Source: Methylobacterium isbiliense (GTDB lineage: Bacteria > Pseudomonadota > Alphaproteobacteria > Rhizobiales > Beijerinckiaceae). From it: a stretch of DNA of 64,000 bases. The stretch covers positions 1 through 64,000 of the forward strand of contig NZ_BPQQ01000025.1 of assembly GCF_022179325.1 (NCBI RefSeq), read 5' to 3'. The position numbers and the translations under genes were made by a program. This document shows, one piece after another, positions 1 through 7,960 of the stretch. Numbering within the stretch: position 1 is the stretch's first letter; the number at the start of each line of letters is the position of its first letter. The notes beneath the pieces were generated by a model. The model was not told the DNA's origin. It saw only the letters and a program-made list of their open reading frames with translations, and searched no databases.

Positions 1-2
1 AC

Positions 3-260
3 TCACAGGGGGGCGGATCAGCGCGAAAGGCGTTCAGTCCGCGTGGAGACGAAACTCGTAGCTCCAGTCTTCTGGATACAATCGTGACTGCGCCGCTCTC
101 GATCAATGAGATCACGGCTCTTGAGGATTGGTTTGGTCGCGCGCCGCCAACGAAAGTCTCGTTCATAGGTGTGGAGGAGACAGGGGTGTTCATGGTGGGA
201 ACGCGCAATGGTCAGGCAATTCGTGAGTTTCGCAAAGACTGTCCTAACTCCCGCGGCTGA
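3..260 (+). CDS. C-terminal part of an unrecognised protein, cut by the window edge
   Basis: The frame is open from the first bases of the window to a TGA at 258-260, giving about 85 codons with no start needed inside the window; an internal GTG lies at 84. The readable tail contains the segment EDWFGRAPP and then KVSFIGVEETGVFMVG. I do not recognise the family. Third-position GC is visibly lower than in the genes further right, which fits the accessory strip that also holds the insertion element just downstream. It could also be a chance open frame; the upstream sequence would decide. Confidence 0.35.
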   Translation, partial: SQGGGSARKAFSPRGDETRSSSLLDTIVTAPLSINEITALEDWFGRAPPTKVSFIGVEETGVFMVGTRNGQAIREFRKDCPNSRG

Positions 261-388
261 GACCCATTTCAGAAGCGAGGCCCTCGTCGAGTTGCGCGTG
301 CGAATGTCCGCTTCCCACCCTCAGCGGCCCTTCACGCGGCCAAGCTGATTGAGTTCAGACCCTAGACCTGGCCAAGAACGTCTTTCAG

Positions 389-1375
389 GTGCATGCCATC
401 GGCCGCATGGGCGAGGTCCTCGTCCGGCGAGCGCTGAGGCGGGCGCAGGTGATGCCCTTCTTCAGCAAGCTCCCGCCGTGCCTGATCGGCATGGAAGCTT
501 GCGGCACGAGCCATCATTGGGCGCGCGAACTCACGGCCCTCGGTCACGAGGTGCGGCTGATGCCGCCGGCCTACGTCAAGCCCTACGTGAAGCGCGGCAA
601 GACTGATGCGGCGGACGCCGAGGCGATCTGTGAGGCGGTCACGCGCCCCAGCATGCGCTTCGTACCAATCAAATCCGTCGAGCAGCAGGCGGCGCTCGCG
701 CTGCACCGGACGCGCGATCTTCTGGTCCGTCAGCGCACGCAGCTCATCAACATGATCCGCGGCCTTCTGGCCGAGTTCGGCATCGACCTCCCCAAGGGCA
801 TTAGCCATGCCCTCGCATTCGTGCGACGCGCCGTGGCCGGTGCGGCGCGCGAGGTCCCCGACCTTGCCGCCAAGGTGATCGGCACCCTGGCCGAGCAGGC
901 GAGCGAGGTGCAAGACCGCATCCGGCAGCTCGAACGCGATCTTCTGGCCTGGTACCGCGCCAGCGAGCTGGCCCGGCGCATCGCGACGGTGCCCGGCGTC
1001 GGCCTGCTCGGGGCGACAGCGTTGGCCGCCACCGTCACCGATCCGACCCATTTCCGCTCCGGGCGTCAGTTCGCGGCTTGGCTCGGGCTGACGCCGCTCA
1101 ACAACTCCAGTGGCGGCAAGGAGCGGCTCGGCCGCATCTCGAAGATGGGCGATCAGTACCTGCGCCGTCTCCTGGTGACTGGCATGACCTCGCTCGTCAG
1201 ACGCAACAAGCATCATCCCAGCGCGGCCGATCCGCGGATGAACGCGTTGCTCGCCCGCAAGCCGGTGCGGGTCGTCACGGTCGCCATGGCCAATCGGGCG
1301 GCGCGGGCGATCTGGGCCATCATGGTGCGTGGCGAGGTCTACCGGGTGCCGGTGGCAAGCGTGGCCGCGGCCTGA
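389..1375 (+). CDS. IS110/IS1111-family transposase (DEDD), 5' end defective
   Basis: This is the RNA-guided recombinase of the insertion element. The RuvC-like DEDD half is seen in GMEACG and GKTDAADAEAI, and the C-terminal transposase_20 half in LGLTPLNNSSGGKERLG, which carries the conserved serine. The C-terminus looks full length. The usual N-terminus, GLDLAKNVFQVH, is present in the same frame from 353 (LDLAKNVFQVH) and includes the first catalytic Asp at 365-367, but the frame is closed by TGA at 350-352 and has no ATG, GTG or TTG before the GTG at 389. A start at 389 would lose that Asp. A small deletion or frameshift at the 5' end is the simplest explanation, so the gene is probably inactive, although a non-canonical start cannot be excluded. 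Confidence 0.75.
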   Translation: MHAIGRMGEVLVRRALRRAQVMPFFSKLPPCLIGMEACGTSHHWARELTALGHEVRLMPPAYVKPYVKRGKTDAADAEAICEAVTRPSMRFVPIKSVEQQAALALHRTRDLLVRQRTQLINMIRGLLAEFGIDLPKGISHALAFVRRAVAGAAREVPDLAAKVIGTLAEQASEVQDRIRQLERDLLAWYRASELARRIATVPGVGLLGATALAATVTDPTHFRSGRQFAAWLGLTPLNNSSGGKERLGRISKMGDQYLRRLLVTGMTSLVRRNKHHPSAADPRMNALLARKPVRVVTVAMANRAARAIWAIMVRGEVYRVPVASVAAA

Positions 1376-1651
1376 CGGCGACATCCCCGATCAGGTCCAG
1401 CGCGAGACCGCGCGAAGGAGGTTGCGAGGACCCTGTGAAGTGATGGCGAACCGGTCAGACCGGGGACGAGGACAACCTGCGCAAAGGTCCAGGGCGTCGT
1501 AGCCCGCAAAGCAGAATGGGACCTCGTCCGCGGATACCATCAGGGCCAGCGGTCGATGACCGCGCAAACAGGCCGAACACAAGACGGCACCCGACCAGCC
1601 CGCCAGCCTTCAGAGACCCCCTTGCAGGGCCGGAGCCATCCACACAGGACC
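1376..1651 (+). ncRNA. candidate guide (bridge/seek) RNA region of the IS element
   Basis: IS110 and IS1111 elements encode a structured guide RNA in a non-coding flank of the transposase gene; in IS1111-type elements it is downstream. The stretch after the transposase stop has no convincing gene on either strand. It contains a perfect small hairpin (CCGGT, loop CAG, ACCGG, 1451-1463). The assignment comes from position and family knowledge only; exact ends and guide loops are not resolved. Confidence 0.35.
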
Positions 1652-2114
1652 TTCTGAGGGAGGGGGCGCAAGGTCCGGAAGGAGTCACTTTCTCACGTTC
1701 ATCACCTCGAAAGGGGATGCCCAAATCCCTGCCGGCTGGCTCCTCTCCTAGATTCACTGGATCGAGCCGGACACCGTCGATGCAACTCTGAACCGACAGC
1801 CGGTGCCCAGGCCGCATTGCCGCTCAGCTGGTGGAGCAACGCCACAGCTCCCAGCTAACACAACCCCTACGCTTGCGCACCTCAAGCCGCCTCGGTTGGT
1901 GCCAATCTGAACTGACGAAACAGTCGCTGGAAGCGCCGTGCAATTGCGATTGGAAACCGAGGCAGGCGCAGAGCAGATAGAAGCCATGCAGAAGGGCGAC
2001 GGTCGAGCCGATCACCGCCTCTCCGGCCGAGACTTTGCCGGCGACGTTGCTATGCCGCGGCGCACGCTGCCTTGTTCGGCGGTGGCCTACTTTGTCTCTG
2101 TGACTGAAAATGTT
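1652..2114. other. non-coding stretch between IS element and tRNA-Lys
   Basis: I see no gene I can support here. An open frame on the minus strand (1824-2126) would encode a protein with one hydrophobic segment around GSTVALLHGFYLLCACLG, but it begins inside the tRNA gene and resembles no family I know, so it is at best a remnant. Base composition is less GC-rich than the core genes, in keeping with an accessory strip abutting the 3' end of a tRNA. Confidence 0.5.
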
Positions 2115-2190
<76 letters not shown>

Positions 2191-2310
2191 GTCGCTCCGA
2201 GGAGCGGGTCGGGCCGGCCACCAACCGCCCCGAACGCGAGGCGGGAGATAGCCGCTCGCGCCAGGACTGTCCAGCCCTTCGCGCGAGCGGCAGCCGCGTT
2301 TTTTCGGCGG

Positions 2311-3882
2311 CTATTCGGCTGCGGCATGCTGGGCATGCAGGCGGGTCGCGCCGGCCAGGAGCTTGTTGAGCGCGGCGAGATACGCCTTGGCCGAGGCCAC
2401 CAGGGTGTCGGGGTCGGCGCCGCGGGCGGTCACGCTGCGCTCGGCCTGGCGCAACCGCACCGAAACCTCGGCCTGGGCGTCGGTACCCTCGGTGACCGCG
2501 TGCACGTCGTAGAGTTCGAGCTTCGCCTCGTGCGGCACCAGCGCGTGGATGGCGTTGAAGACCGCGTCCACCGGACCGTTGCCGTCCGCCTCCTCGGTCA
2601 CGAGCCGGCCCTCGATGTCGAGCCGCATGGTCGCGCGCTGCGGGCCGCGGGTGCCGGCGATCACGGTCAGCGAGACGAGGCGGATGCGGTCGTGCGCGGT
2701 GGCGAGGTTCTCGTCGACCAGCGCTTCGATGTCCTCGTCGTAGACGTTCTTCTTGCGGTCGGCGAGCGCCTTGAAGCGCTCGAACGCGTCCTGGAACTGG
2801 TTGTCCGACAGCCGGTAGCCCATCTCCTCCAGCTTGGAGCGGAAGGCCGCGCGGCCCGAGTGCTTGCCCATCACCAGCGAGGTCTTCTGCACGCCGACCG
2901 ATTCCGGCGTCATGATCTCGTAGGTCGACTGGTTCTTGAGCATACCGTCCTGGTGGATGCCGCTCTCGTGCGCGAAGGCGTTCCGGCCCACCACCGCCTT
3001 GTTGTACTGGACCGGGAAATGCGTGGCGGCGGCGACGAGCTTGGAGGCCCGCATGATCTGCGTCGTGTCGATGCCGGTCGCGTAGGGCAGCACGTCCGCA
3101 CGGGTGCGCAGCGCCATCACGATCTCTTCGAGCGCCGCGTTGCCGGCCCGCTCGCCGATGCCGTTGATGGTGCACTCGACCTGGCGCGCGCCGCCCTCGA
3201 TCCCCGCCAGGGAGTTGGCGATCGCGAGGCCGAGGTCGTTGTGGCAATGGACCGAGAACACCGCCTTGTCGGCGTCCGGCACGCGCTCGCGCACGGCCCG
3301 GAACATCGCCCGGTACTCGTCCGGCGTCGCGTAGCCCACCGTATCGGGCAGGTTGATGGTGGTCGCGCCCGCGCGGATCGCCGCCTCGACGCAGCGGCAC
3401 AGGTAGTCGATCGGCGTGCGCGTGGCGTCCATCGCCGACCATTCCACGTCCTCCACGAGGTCGCGGGCCTGCGCCACGGTCTTCTGGATGATCTCCAGCA
3501 CCTCGTCCTCGCTCTTGCGCATCTGGTGGGCGAGGTGGATCGGCGAGGTCGACACGAAGGTGTGGATGCGCCCGCGCGCCGCGAAGCGCACCGCCTCGCC
3601 GGCCCGGACGATGTCGGCCGGCACCGCGCGGGCGAGGCCGGCGATCACCGCGCGCTTGGTGCGGCGCGCGATCTCGGCCACGGCCTCGAAGTCGCCGTTC
3701 GAGGCGATCGGGAAGCCGGCCTCGATGATGTCGACGCCCATGCCGTCGAGCATCTCGGCCACCGCGAGCTTCTCCTCGAAGGTCATGGTGGCGCCGGGGC
3801 ATTGCTCGCCGTCGCGCAGCGTCGTGTCGAAGATCAGCACGCGCTCGGGGGAGGGGGTCGGGCGGGAGGCGGTATCGGTCAT
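2311..3882 (-). CDS. leuA: 2-isopropylmalate synthase
   Basis: The enzyme condenses 2-oxoisovalerate with acetyl-CoA to 2-isopropylmalate, the committed step of leucine synthesis in the cytosol. At 523 residues it has the usual long-form length. The catalytic TIM barrel starts with [14 protein letters not shown] near residue 17, the metal-binding HxH is in SVHCHNDLG near residue 212, and GIHQDGMLK is near 310. The C-terminal part from about residue 390 is the LeuA dimer/regulatory domain that gives leucine feedback inhibition. The ATG follows an AAGGA about ten bases upstream. A leucine-rich leader peptide and two hairpins lie just upstream, so transcription or translation is probably attenuated by leucine supply. 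Confidence 0.96.
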   Translation of the reverse strand: MTDTASRPTPSPERVLIFDTTLRDGEQCPGATMTFEEKLAVAEMLDGMGVDIIEAGFPIASNGDFEAVAEIARRTKRAVIAGLARAVPADIVRAGEAVRFAARGRIHTFVSTSPIHLAHQMRKSEDEVLEIIQKTVAQARDLVEDVEWSAMDATRTPIDYLCRCVEAAIRAGATTINLPDTVGYATPDEYRAMFRAVRERVPDADKAVFSVHCHNDLGLAIANSLAGIEGGARQVECTINGIGERAGNAALEEIVMALRTRADVLPYATGIDTTQIMRASKLVAAATHFPVQYNKAVVGRNAFAHESGIHQDGMLKNQSTYEIMTPESVGVQKTSLVMGKHSGRAAFRSKLEEMGYRLSDNQFQDAFERFKALADRKKNVYDEDIEALVDENLATAHDRIRLVSLTVIAGTRGPQRATMRLDIEGRLVTEEADGNGPVDAVFNAIHALVPHEAKLELYDVHAVTEGTDAQAEVSVRLRQAERSVTARGADPDTLVASAKAYLAALNKLLAGATRLHAQHAAAE

Positions 3883-3905
3883 GGCGAGATTGTCCTTGAG
3901 TCCCG

Positions 3906-3924
3906 GCGCCGCGTGAGGCGGCGC
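3906..3924 (-). promoter_or_regulatory. second hairpin in the leuA leader
   Basis: A perfect inverted repeat (GCGCCGC, 5-base loop, GCGGCGC) sits about 24 bases before the leuA start, just upstream of its ribosome binding site. It may be part of the attenuation switch together with the larger hairpin at 3956-3996, either ending transcription or masking translation. No T-run follows on the minus strand. Function is inferred from position only. Confidence 0.4.
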
Positions 3925-3955
3925 AGTCGCGAAGGTCGAGGGGGGTCGTCGCGCT

Positions 3956-3996
3956 CCCCTGAAGGCCCAGGCACGCGCCCGGACGGCCCTCAGGGG
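3956..3996 (-). promoter_or_regulatory. attenuator-like hairpin between leu leader peptide and leuA
   Basis: On the minus strand CCCCTGAGGGCC (3996-3985) pairs with GGGCCTTCAGGGG (3968-3956) in a 12-bp stem with one G-U pair. The 5' arm contains the last sense codon and the TGA of the leader peptide, so a ribosome at the stop codon and one stalled at the preceding leucine codons would leave the stem in different states. This is the expected layout of a ribosome-mediated attenuator. Confidence 0.6.
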
Positions 3997-4091
3997 CGGG
4001 TAAGGAGAAGGCCGGAGAGACGACGCGCACGGCGACGGGCCGCCGCGGGAGCGGGCGTCATCGGCAGCGGCAGGGAGCCGGCATGCGCCAC
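3990..4091 (-). CDS. leuL: leu operon leader peptide
   Basis: A 33-codon ORF starts with GTG at 4091. An AAGGAG (4106-4101) is placed nine bases upstream. Its end reads R-R-L-S-G-L-L-L-T-R-P, so four of the six codons from residue 25 to 30 are leucine. They are CTC, CTT, CTC and CTT; CTT is a rare choice in this GC-rich genome, which is usual for regulatory leucine codons. An internal ATG at 4061 is an alternative start. The ORF ends inside the 5' arm of a strong hairpin 108 bases before leuA. The peptide itself is expected to have no function; its translation would sense charged tRNA-Leu. Confidence 0.65.
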   Translation of the reverse strand: MAHAGSLPLPMTPAPAAARRRARRLSGLLLTRP

Positions 4092-4243
4092 GGCTCGGGT
4101 CTCCTTCGGGCGAGCGCCCGGTGAATGCCTGCGTGTTCTACGGGGCGGAGGACACGATGACAAGCCGCGCGCCAGGGCCGCGATTGACCCGGGCCGCCGC
4201 GCTTGCCACAAGCTCGGCCATACGTTTCGCCAGGAGTTCGCCC

Positions 4244-4582
4244 ATGTCCGCGCACCACGGCCGTGCCGTCGCCCTGCTCGCGGCCCTCGGCTTGGCCGCC
4301 TGCAACTTGGCCGCCTGCAAGCCGAGCACGCCGCCACCCGCCGCCGCGGTGGCGGCCGCGCCCGTCCCGGTGCCGCCGGCCGGGGGCGCCGGCTGCGGCC
4401 CGGCCATCGCCCGCACGCAGGCGATCGTCGAGAGCGATGTCGCCACCGGCAACCTGAATGCGCCGGTGGGCAAGCAATTCTCGGGCGATCTCGCCCGCGC
4501 CGCCGAGGCCTGCGCCGCCGGCCGCGAGGCCGAGGCCCTGCGCCTCCACGCCGCCGCCCGCGCGCGCTACGGCTACCCGTAG
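4244..4582 (+). CDS. small putative lipoprotein
   Basis: The 112-residue protein starts at an ATG eight bases after AGGAG; longer frames upstream lack such a site. The N-terminus is a lipoprotein signal (MSAHHGRAVALLAALGLAAC), with the lipobox LAAC putting the modified Cys at about residue 20. A Pro/Ala-rich stretch follows, then a region beginning GCGPAIARTQAIVESDVATGNL. I do not know the family. It is divergent from leuA and convergent with the Nudix gene. Confidence 0.6.
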   Translation: MSAHHGRAVALLAALGLAACNLAACKPSTPPPAAAVAAAPVPVPPAGGAGCGPAIARTQAIVESDVATGNLNAPVGKQFSGDLARAAEACAAGREAEALRLHAAARARYGYP

Positions 4583-4583
4583 G

Positions 4584-5300
4584 TCACCACGCGCGCCCGT
4601 CCGCCGCGAAGGCGTCGCGCAGGAAGGCCTGCGCGTAGAGAGGCATCGTCGCGGGATCGATCTCGCCGGGGCCGCGCACCGCCACGACGTCCGCGAGTTC
4701 CGGCACCGCCTCGGCGGCGAGGTGCGCGCGGGCGCGGGCGAGCAGGGTGTCGGCATCCTCGGCGAACTGCATCGGCCGCAGGAAGGCGAGGTGGCCGCCC
4801 TCCCGCACAATGGTCCAGCCGCCCTCGGTCTCGGGTGGCACGAGGCCGGTCTCCTCGTGCAGCTCGCGCAAGGCGCTCGCCCCGAGATCGACCCGGCCGC
4901 CGCTGCGCAAGTCCTCGGGGTCGGGCGTGCCGCAGGCGAAGTAGACCTGGCCCGCATTGGCCGTGTGGCCGTTCATGCGCCCGAGCAGGTAGGCACCATC
5001 CCGGCTGCGCGGCGCCACCGCCGCGAACACGTTGAGGATGCCGGGATCCGGGAAGCCGAGATCGCGGAACGCCGTCAGGGTGGCGTAATCCGTCTCGAAC
5101 AGCGCGACATGGCAGACGCCGTCCCGCTCCGCCATCGCGCGGGCGAGCATCACCCGCCCGTTGAACATCGCGGGCCGGTCCGCGCGCCGCCGCGCCCAGT
5201 GGGCCTCGATCCGCGCCCGGTTGTCGCGCGCCCAGGCCCAGTCGAAGGGGCCGAGCGCGGCCGTGACGGCGCGGACGCGCCGGAGGTCGATGGCGGCCAT
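4584..5300 (-). CDS. Nudix-family hydrolase
   Basis: The 238-residue protein carries the second half of a Nudix box, RELHEETGL, near residue 141, while the first half (Gx5E) is degenerate. Nudix proteins hydrolyse nucleoside diphosphate-linked compounds; the substrate here cannot be told. Residues before the box (ILNVFAAVAPRSRDGAYLLGRM) fit the first strands of the Nudix fold. The start ATG overlaps the stop of the upstream PhzF gene by one base (TGATG), so the two are translationally coupled. Confidence 0.75.
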   Translation of the reverse strand: MAAIDLRRVRAVTAALGPFDWAWARDNRARIEAHWARRRADRPAMFNGRVMLARAMAERDGVCHVALFETDYATLTAFRDLGFPDPGILNVFAAVAPRSRDGAYLLGRMNGHTANAGQVYFACGTPDPEDLRSGGRVDLGASALRELHEETGLVPPETEGGWTIVREGGHLAFLRPMQFAEDADTLLARARAHLAAEAVPELADVVAVRGPGEIDPATMPLYAQAFLRDAFAADGRAW

Positions 5301-6214
5301 CAGATCCGGATCTCGCCCTCGGCAACCACCACGGCGCTGCCCCCGATCTCGGCTGCGCGCAGGCGCCCCTCCTCGATCACGAGCTGCAGCGCGATCTCGC
5401 TCGGCCGGCCCATCTCGTAGCCCTGCGCGATCACCACGTCGTGCGTGCCCTCGCCGAGCGGTTCGAACTGCATCAAGGCGCCCGCGAAGGCCGCCACGGC
5501 CGCGCCGGTCGCCGGATCCTCCGGCACGCCGAGGCCGGGCGCGAACATCCGGGCCCGGAAGCCGTGGGCCGGATCCCCGGTCTCGCGCGTGTAGAGGAAG
5601 ACCTTGGCGTTCGCCCCGAACGCGACTTCGAGCGAGGCGGCGCCGGCCCGGGCGCGCCCGAGGGCGGCGAGCGTGCGGACCGGCACGAGGTCGAAGGGCG
5701 TGCCGGCGGAATGGCGGCTCGGCTGGTGGCGGGCAAAGCCGATCTCGCCGGGTTCGAGGCCGAGGGCCGCCGCGGCGGCTTCGGGCATCGGCCCGAGCCC
5801 GTCCGCCTCGCCCCAGATCTCCGGCAGGCGCGGCAGCCGGAAGCGCGCCCGCCCGCGCCCGTCCCCCGGCTCGACCACGCAGGAGACGGTGCCGACCGCC
5901 TCCTCCAGGCCGAAGGCTACGGCGTCGGCCACGTCGGCACGCCGGTCGCGCAGGCCGAGCAGCACCGCGGTGCCCACCGTCGGGTGCCCGGCGAAGGGCA
6001 GTTCCTGGGCGGGCGTGAAGATGCGCAGCCAAGCCCGATGGCGCGCCTCACGCGGGGGCAGCACGAACACCGTCTCCGAGAGGTTGAACTCGCGCGCGAC
6101 GGCCTGCATGGCGGCATCGTCGAGTCCCTCGGCATCCAGCACCACCGCCAGCGGGTTGCCGGCAAGCGGGCGCTCGGTGAAGACGTCGAGGGTGACGAAG
6201 CGGCGTGCGGGCAT
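5300..6214 (-). CDS. PhzF-family isomerase/epimerase-like protein
   Basis: This is a 304-residue member of the PhzF fold family (diaminopimelate epimerase-like), named after a phenazine enzyme; most members, including this one, have no known substrate. The N-terminus FVTLDVFTERPLAGNPLAVV and the catalytic Glu in REFNLSETVFV (near residue 45) are typical, as are PFAGHPTVGTA and EDPATGAA. No phenazine genes are nearby, so a phenazine role is not implied. The ATG follows GGAG in CGGAGATCCCCC. It lies between an SDR and the Nudix gene on the same strand. Confidence 0.85.
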   Translation of the reverse strand: MPARRFVTLDVFTERPLAGNPLAVVLDAEGLDDAAMQAVAREFNLSETVFVLPPREARHRAWLRIFTPAQELPFAGHPTVGTAVLLGLRDRRADVADAVAFGLEEAVGTVSCVVEPGDGRGRARFRLPRLPEIWGEADGLGPMPEAAAAALGLEPGEIGFARHQPSRHSAGTPFDLVPVRTLAALGRARAGAASLEVAFGANAKVFLYTRETGDPAHGFRARMFAPGLGVPEDPATGAAVAAFAGALMQFEPLGEGTHDVVIAQGYEMGRPSEIALQLVIEEGRLRAAEIGGSAVVVAEGEIRI

Positions 6215-6306
6215 GGGGGATCTCCGGGCGTCCTCGTGCGACGCAACACGCCGCCGCGGTGCAGCGCAAGAGGAGCCGGCCGGATTTTCCCGCGCCTTGC
6301 CGTCCC

Positions 6307-7056
6307 TCAGACCGTGCGCCCGCCGTCGATCGGCATCTCGACGCCTGTGATGAAGGCGGCTTCGTCGGAGGCGAGGAACAGCGCCGTCGCGGCGATGTCC
6401 TCCGCGCGCGACATGCGTCCGAGCGGGATCGTGGCGATGAACTTCGCGCGGTTCTCCGGCGTGTCCGGCACGCCCATGAAGGCTTCGAGCAGGCCGGTCT
6501 CGCCCATCACCGGGCAGAGCGCGTTGACCCGGATCTTCCAGGGCGCGAGTTCCACCGCGAGCGACTTCGACATCAGGTTCACGGCGCCCTTGGAGGCGTT
6601 GTACCACGTCAACCCCGGCCGGGGCCGGATGCCGGCCGTCGAGCCGACGTTGAGGATCACCCCGCCGCCGTTGTCGCGCATCGCGGGCGCGACCGCGCGC
6701 ACGTAGTAGAAGATCGACTTGACGTTGACGCGGAAGACGCGGTCGAACGCCTCCTCGTCCACGTCCATGAGCGGCTGGTTCCGGTGCGTCGTGCCGGCAT
6801 TGTTGACGAGGATGTGCGGCGTGCCGAAGCGCTCGGTCGTCAGCGCCACGGTGCGCTGCACGTCGCCCTCGGCGCCCACATCGGCCGCGACCGCGACGGC
6901 GGCCTCGCCGATCTCGCGCGCCACGCGCTCGGCGGCATCGCCCCGCAGGTCGACCACCGCGACGCGGGCGCCCTCCTGCGCGAAGCGCTTGGCGATGCCC
7001 TCGCCGAACCCGCCGCCGGCCCCCGTGACGATCGCGATCTTGCCCTTGAGCCTCAT
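6307..7056 (-). CDS. short-chain dehydrogenase/reductase (SDR)
   Basis: The 249-residue classical SDR has the cofactor motif TGAGGGFGEG near residue 12, NNAG near residue 90 and the catalytic Ser-Tyr-Lys set (GSTAG, YNASK). The Asp after the second strand (VVDLRGD) suggests NAD preference. It closes with the usual ITGVEMPIDGG tail. Substrate is unknown; relatives are annotated as 3-oxoacyl-ACP reductase or glucose dehydrogenase-like. The ATG follows GGAGGTG. It may form a unit with the PhzF and Nudix genes downstream (92-base gap). Confidence 0.88.
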   Translation of the reverse strand: MRLKGKIAIVTGAGGGFGEGIAKRFAQEGARVAVVDLRGDAAERVAREIGEAAVAVAADVGAEGDVQRTVALTTERFGTPHILVNNAGTTHRNQPLMDVDEEAFDRVFRVNVKSIFYYVRAVAPAMRDNGGGVILNVGSTAGIRPRPGLTWYNASKGAVNLMSKSLAVELAPWKIRVNALCPVMGETGLLEAFMGVPDTPENRAKFIATIPLGRMSRAEDIAATALFLASDEAAFITGVEMPIDGGRTV

Positions 7057-7196
7057 GCCGCACCTCCCCGTCGCCCGGGCGCTCATCGGCGCGCGGGTCG
7101 CGGGCCGGATCATGGCCGCCGGGGTGGAGCCTGTCCAATGCTGCGAAGCGGAGAGGGCCCATGCGGGCCGCGCGGGGGCGGCGCGCGAGGCCTGCG

Positions 7197-7673
7197 CTAC
7201 AGCGCGCCCTCCCGCACCGAGCCCGGATCGGCCAGCGCGTGCAGCAGCCCCGCCGCCATATGGGCGAAGCGCAGGGTCACGGCCTTGCGGCGGGCGCCCG
7301 CGAGCGGGTGCTCGGGCGGCTCGCGCAGGATCGCGGCCGCGAAGGCGTCGGCGACGATCAGCCCGGTATCCTCCGGCAGGACATCGGTCGGCATGTCGTC
7401 GGGCACCGCGAAGTAGAAGCGGTCGCAGTAGTCGCGGTAATCCGGCCACTTCCGGTCGGCCCGGAAGTCGGCGAGTCCCGACTTGATCTCCACGATGGTG
7501 AGCTGTCCGCCGGGACCGAGCGCGATCAGGTCGGCGCGCCGGCCGTTGGCGAGCGTGAATTCCGGGATCGTGACGTGGCCGAGATCCGCGAACAGGCGGC
7601 GCACCCCGCGCTGGACTCCGAACGCGATCGGCGACTGGCGGCGGTCGAGAGGCAGCGAGAGGGCGGCGGACAC
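7197..7673 (-). CDS. mmcB: MmcB-family DNA repair protein
   Basis: The protein resembles the MmcB family (PF06319) of alphaproteobacteria, which is linked to DNA-damage tolerance and has a nuclease-like core. The conserved core is GVQRGVRRLFADLGH, then GRRADLIALGPGGQLTIVEIKSGLADFRADRKWPDY, with the Asp and the Glu-Ile-Lys of a PD-(D/E)xK-type site. The GTG at 7673 gives 158 residues, a normal family length; the frame stays open to 7820, so a longer form is possible. A near-match to the alphaproteobacterial SOS box lies 28 bases upstream of this GTG and favours the shorter start. Confidence 0.8.
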   Translation of the reverse strand: MSAALSLPLDRRQSPIAFGVQRGVRRLFADLGHVTIPEFTLANGRRADLIALGPGGQLTIVEIKSGLADFRADRKWPDYRDYCDRFYFAVPDDMPTDVLPEDTGLIVADAFAAAILREPPEHPLAGARRKAVTLRFAHMAAGLLHALADPGSVREGAL

Positions 7674-7700
7674 AGGGGCGAGGACCGGTGGAGGCAACGA

Positions 7701-7715
7701 GGACGAATCAGGAAC
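7701..7715 (-). promoter_or_regulatory. possible SOS (LexA) box upstream of mmcB
   Basis: On the minus strand the sequence reads GTTC, seven bases, GTCC. The alphaproteobacterial LexA operator is the direct repeat GTTC-N7-GTTC, so this is one mismatch away. mmcB is LexA-controlled in Caulobacter as far as I know. A single weak match could arise by chance. Confidence 0.35.
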
Positions 7716-7854
7716 GCGAGTCTGGACCGGCGGAGCGCCCCTTGTCACGCGGAGGACGTGTCGCAGGGGCGTAGCGCCCGTGCCACGTGCGCCGCGAGAT
7801 GCCGCGGTGCCCCTTGCCAAGGCGCGGCCCCGACGATAGCACCGATCCAGAAAA

Positions 7855-7883
7855 ACGCTGAACTATCAGTAGTTTATTATAAT
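7855..7883 (+). promoter_or_regulatory. candidate promoter for the iron-uptake genes
   Basis: An AT-rich island stands out in this GC-rich region, with a perfect TATAAT at 7878-7883 about 78 bases before the receptor start. The -35 position is weak, as in activator- or repressor-controlled promoters. Iron-responsive regulation (Fur, Irr or RirA) is expected for the downstream genes, but I cannot identify a convincing box of any of these types. Confidence 0.4.
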
Positions 7884-7960
7884 TCAAAACAACGCCGCCC
7901 CGCGTCGCTCGCCGTTTCGGCGAACCCGTTGTGCTGCGCGCCTGCAAGGGATGACAGAGG

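Larger units (their letters stand above)
350..1651 (+). mobile_element. IS110/IS1111-family insertion sequence, ends approximate
   Basis: The element is recognised by its DEDD-type transposase and by a non-coding tail of about 275 bases after the gene, as expected for the IS110/IS1111 families. These lack long terminal inverted repeats and insert by an RNA-guided mechanism. The tail starts with TGATGGCGAACC-like sequence and a small perfect hairpin (1451-1463) and runs to a CCACACAGG stretch near 1651, which resembles right ends I remember for related elements. The left end cannot be placed from sequence. The 5' end of the transposase is damaged, so the copy may be immobile. Confidence 0.6.

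Noticed and set aside
5300-6214. Phenazine biosynthesis role for the PhzF-like gene
   Set aside because: No other phenazine genes are near; the family name alone does not support it.
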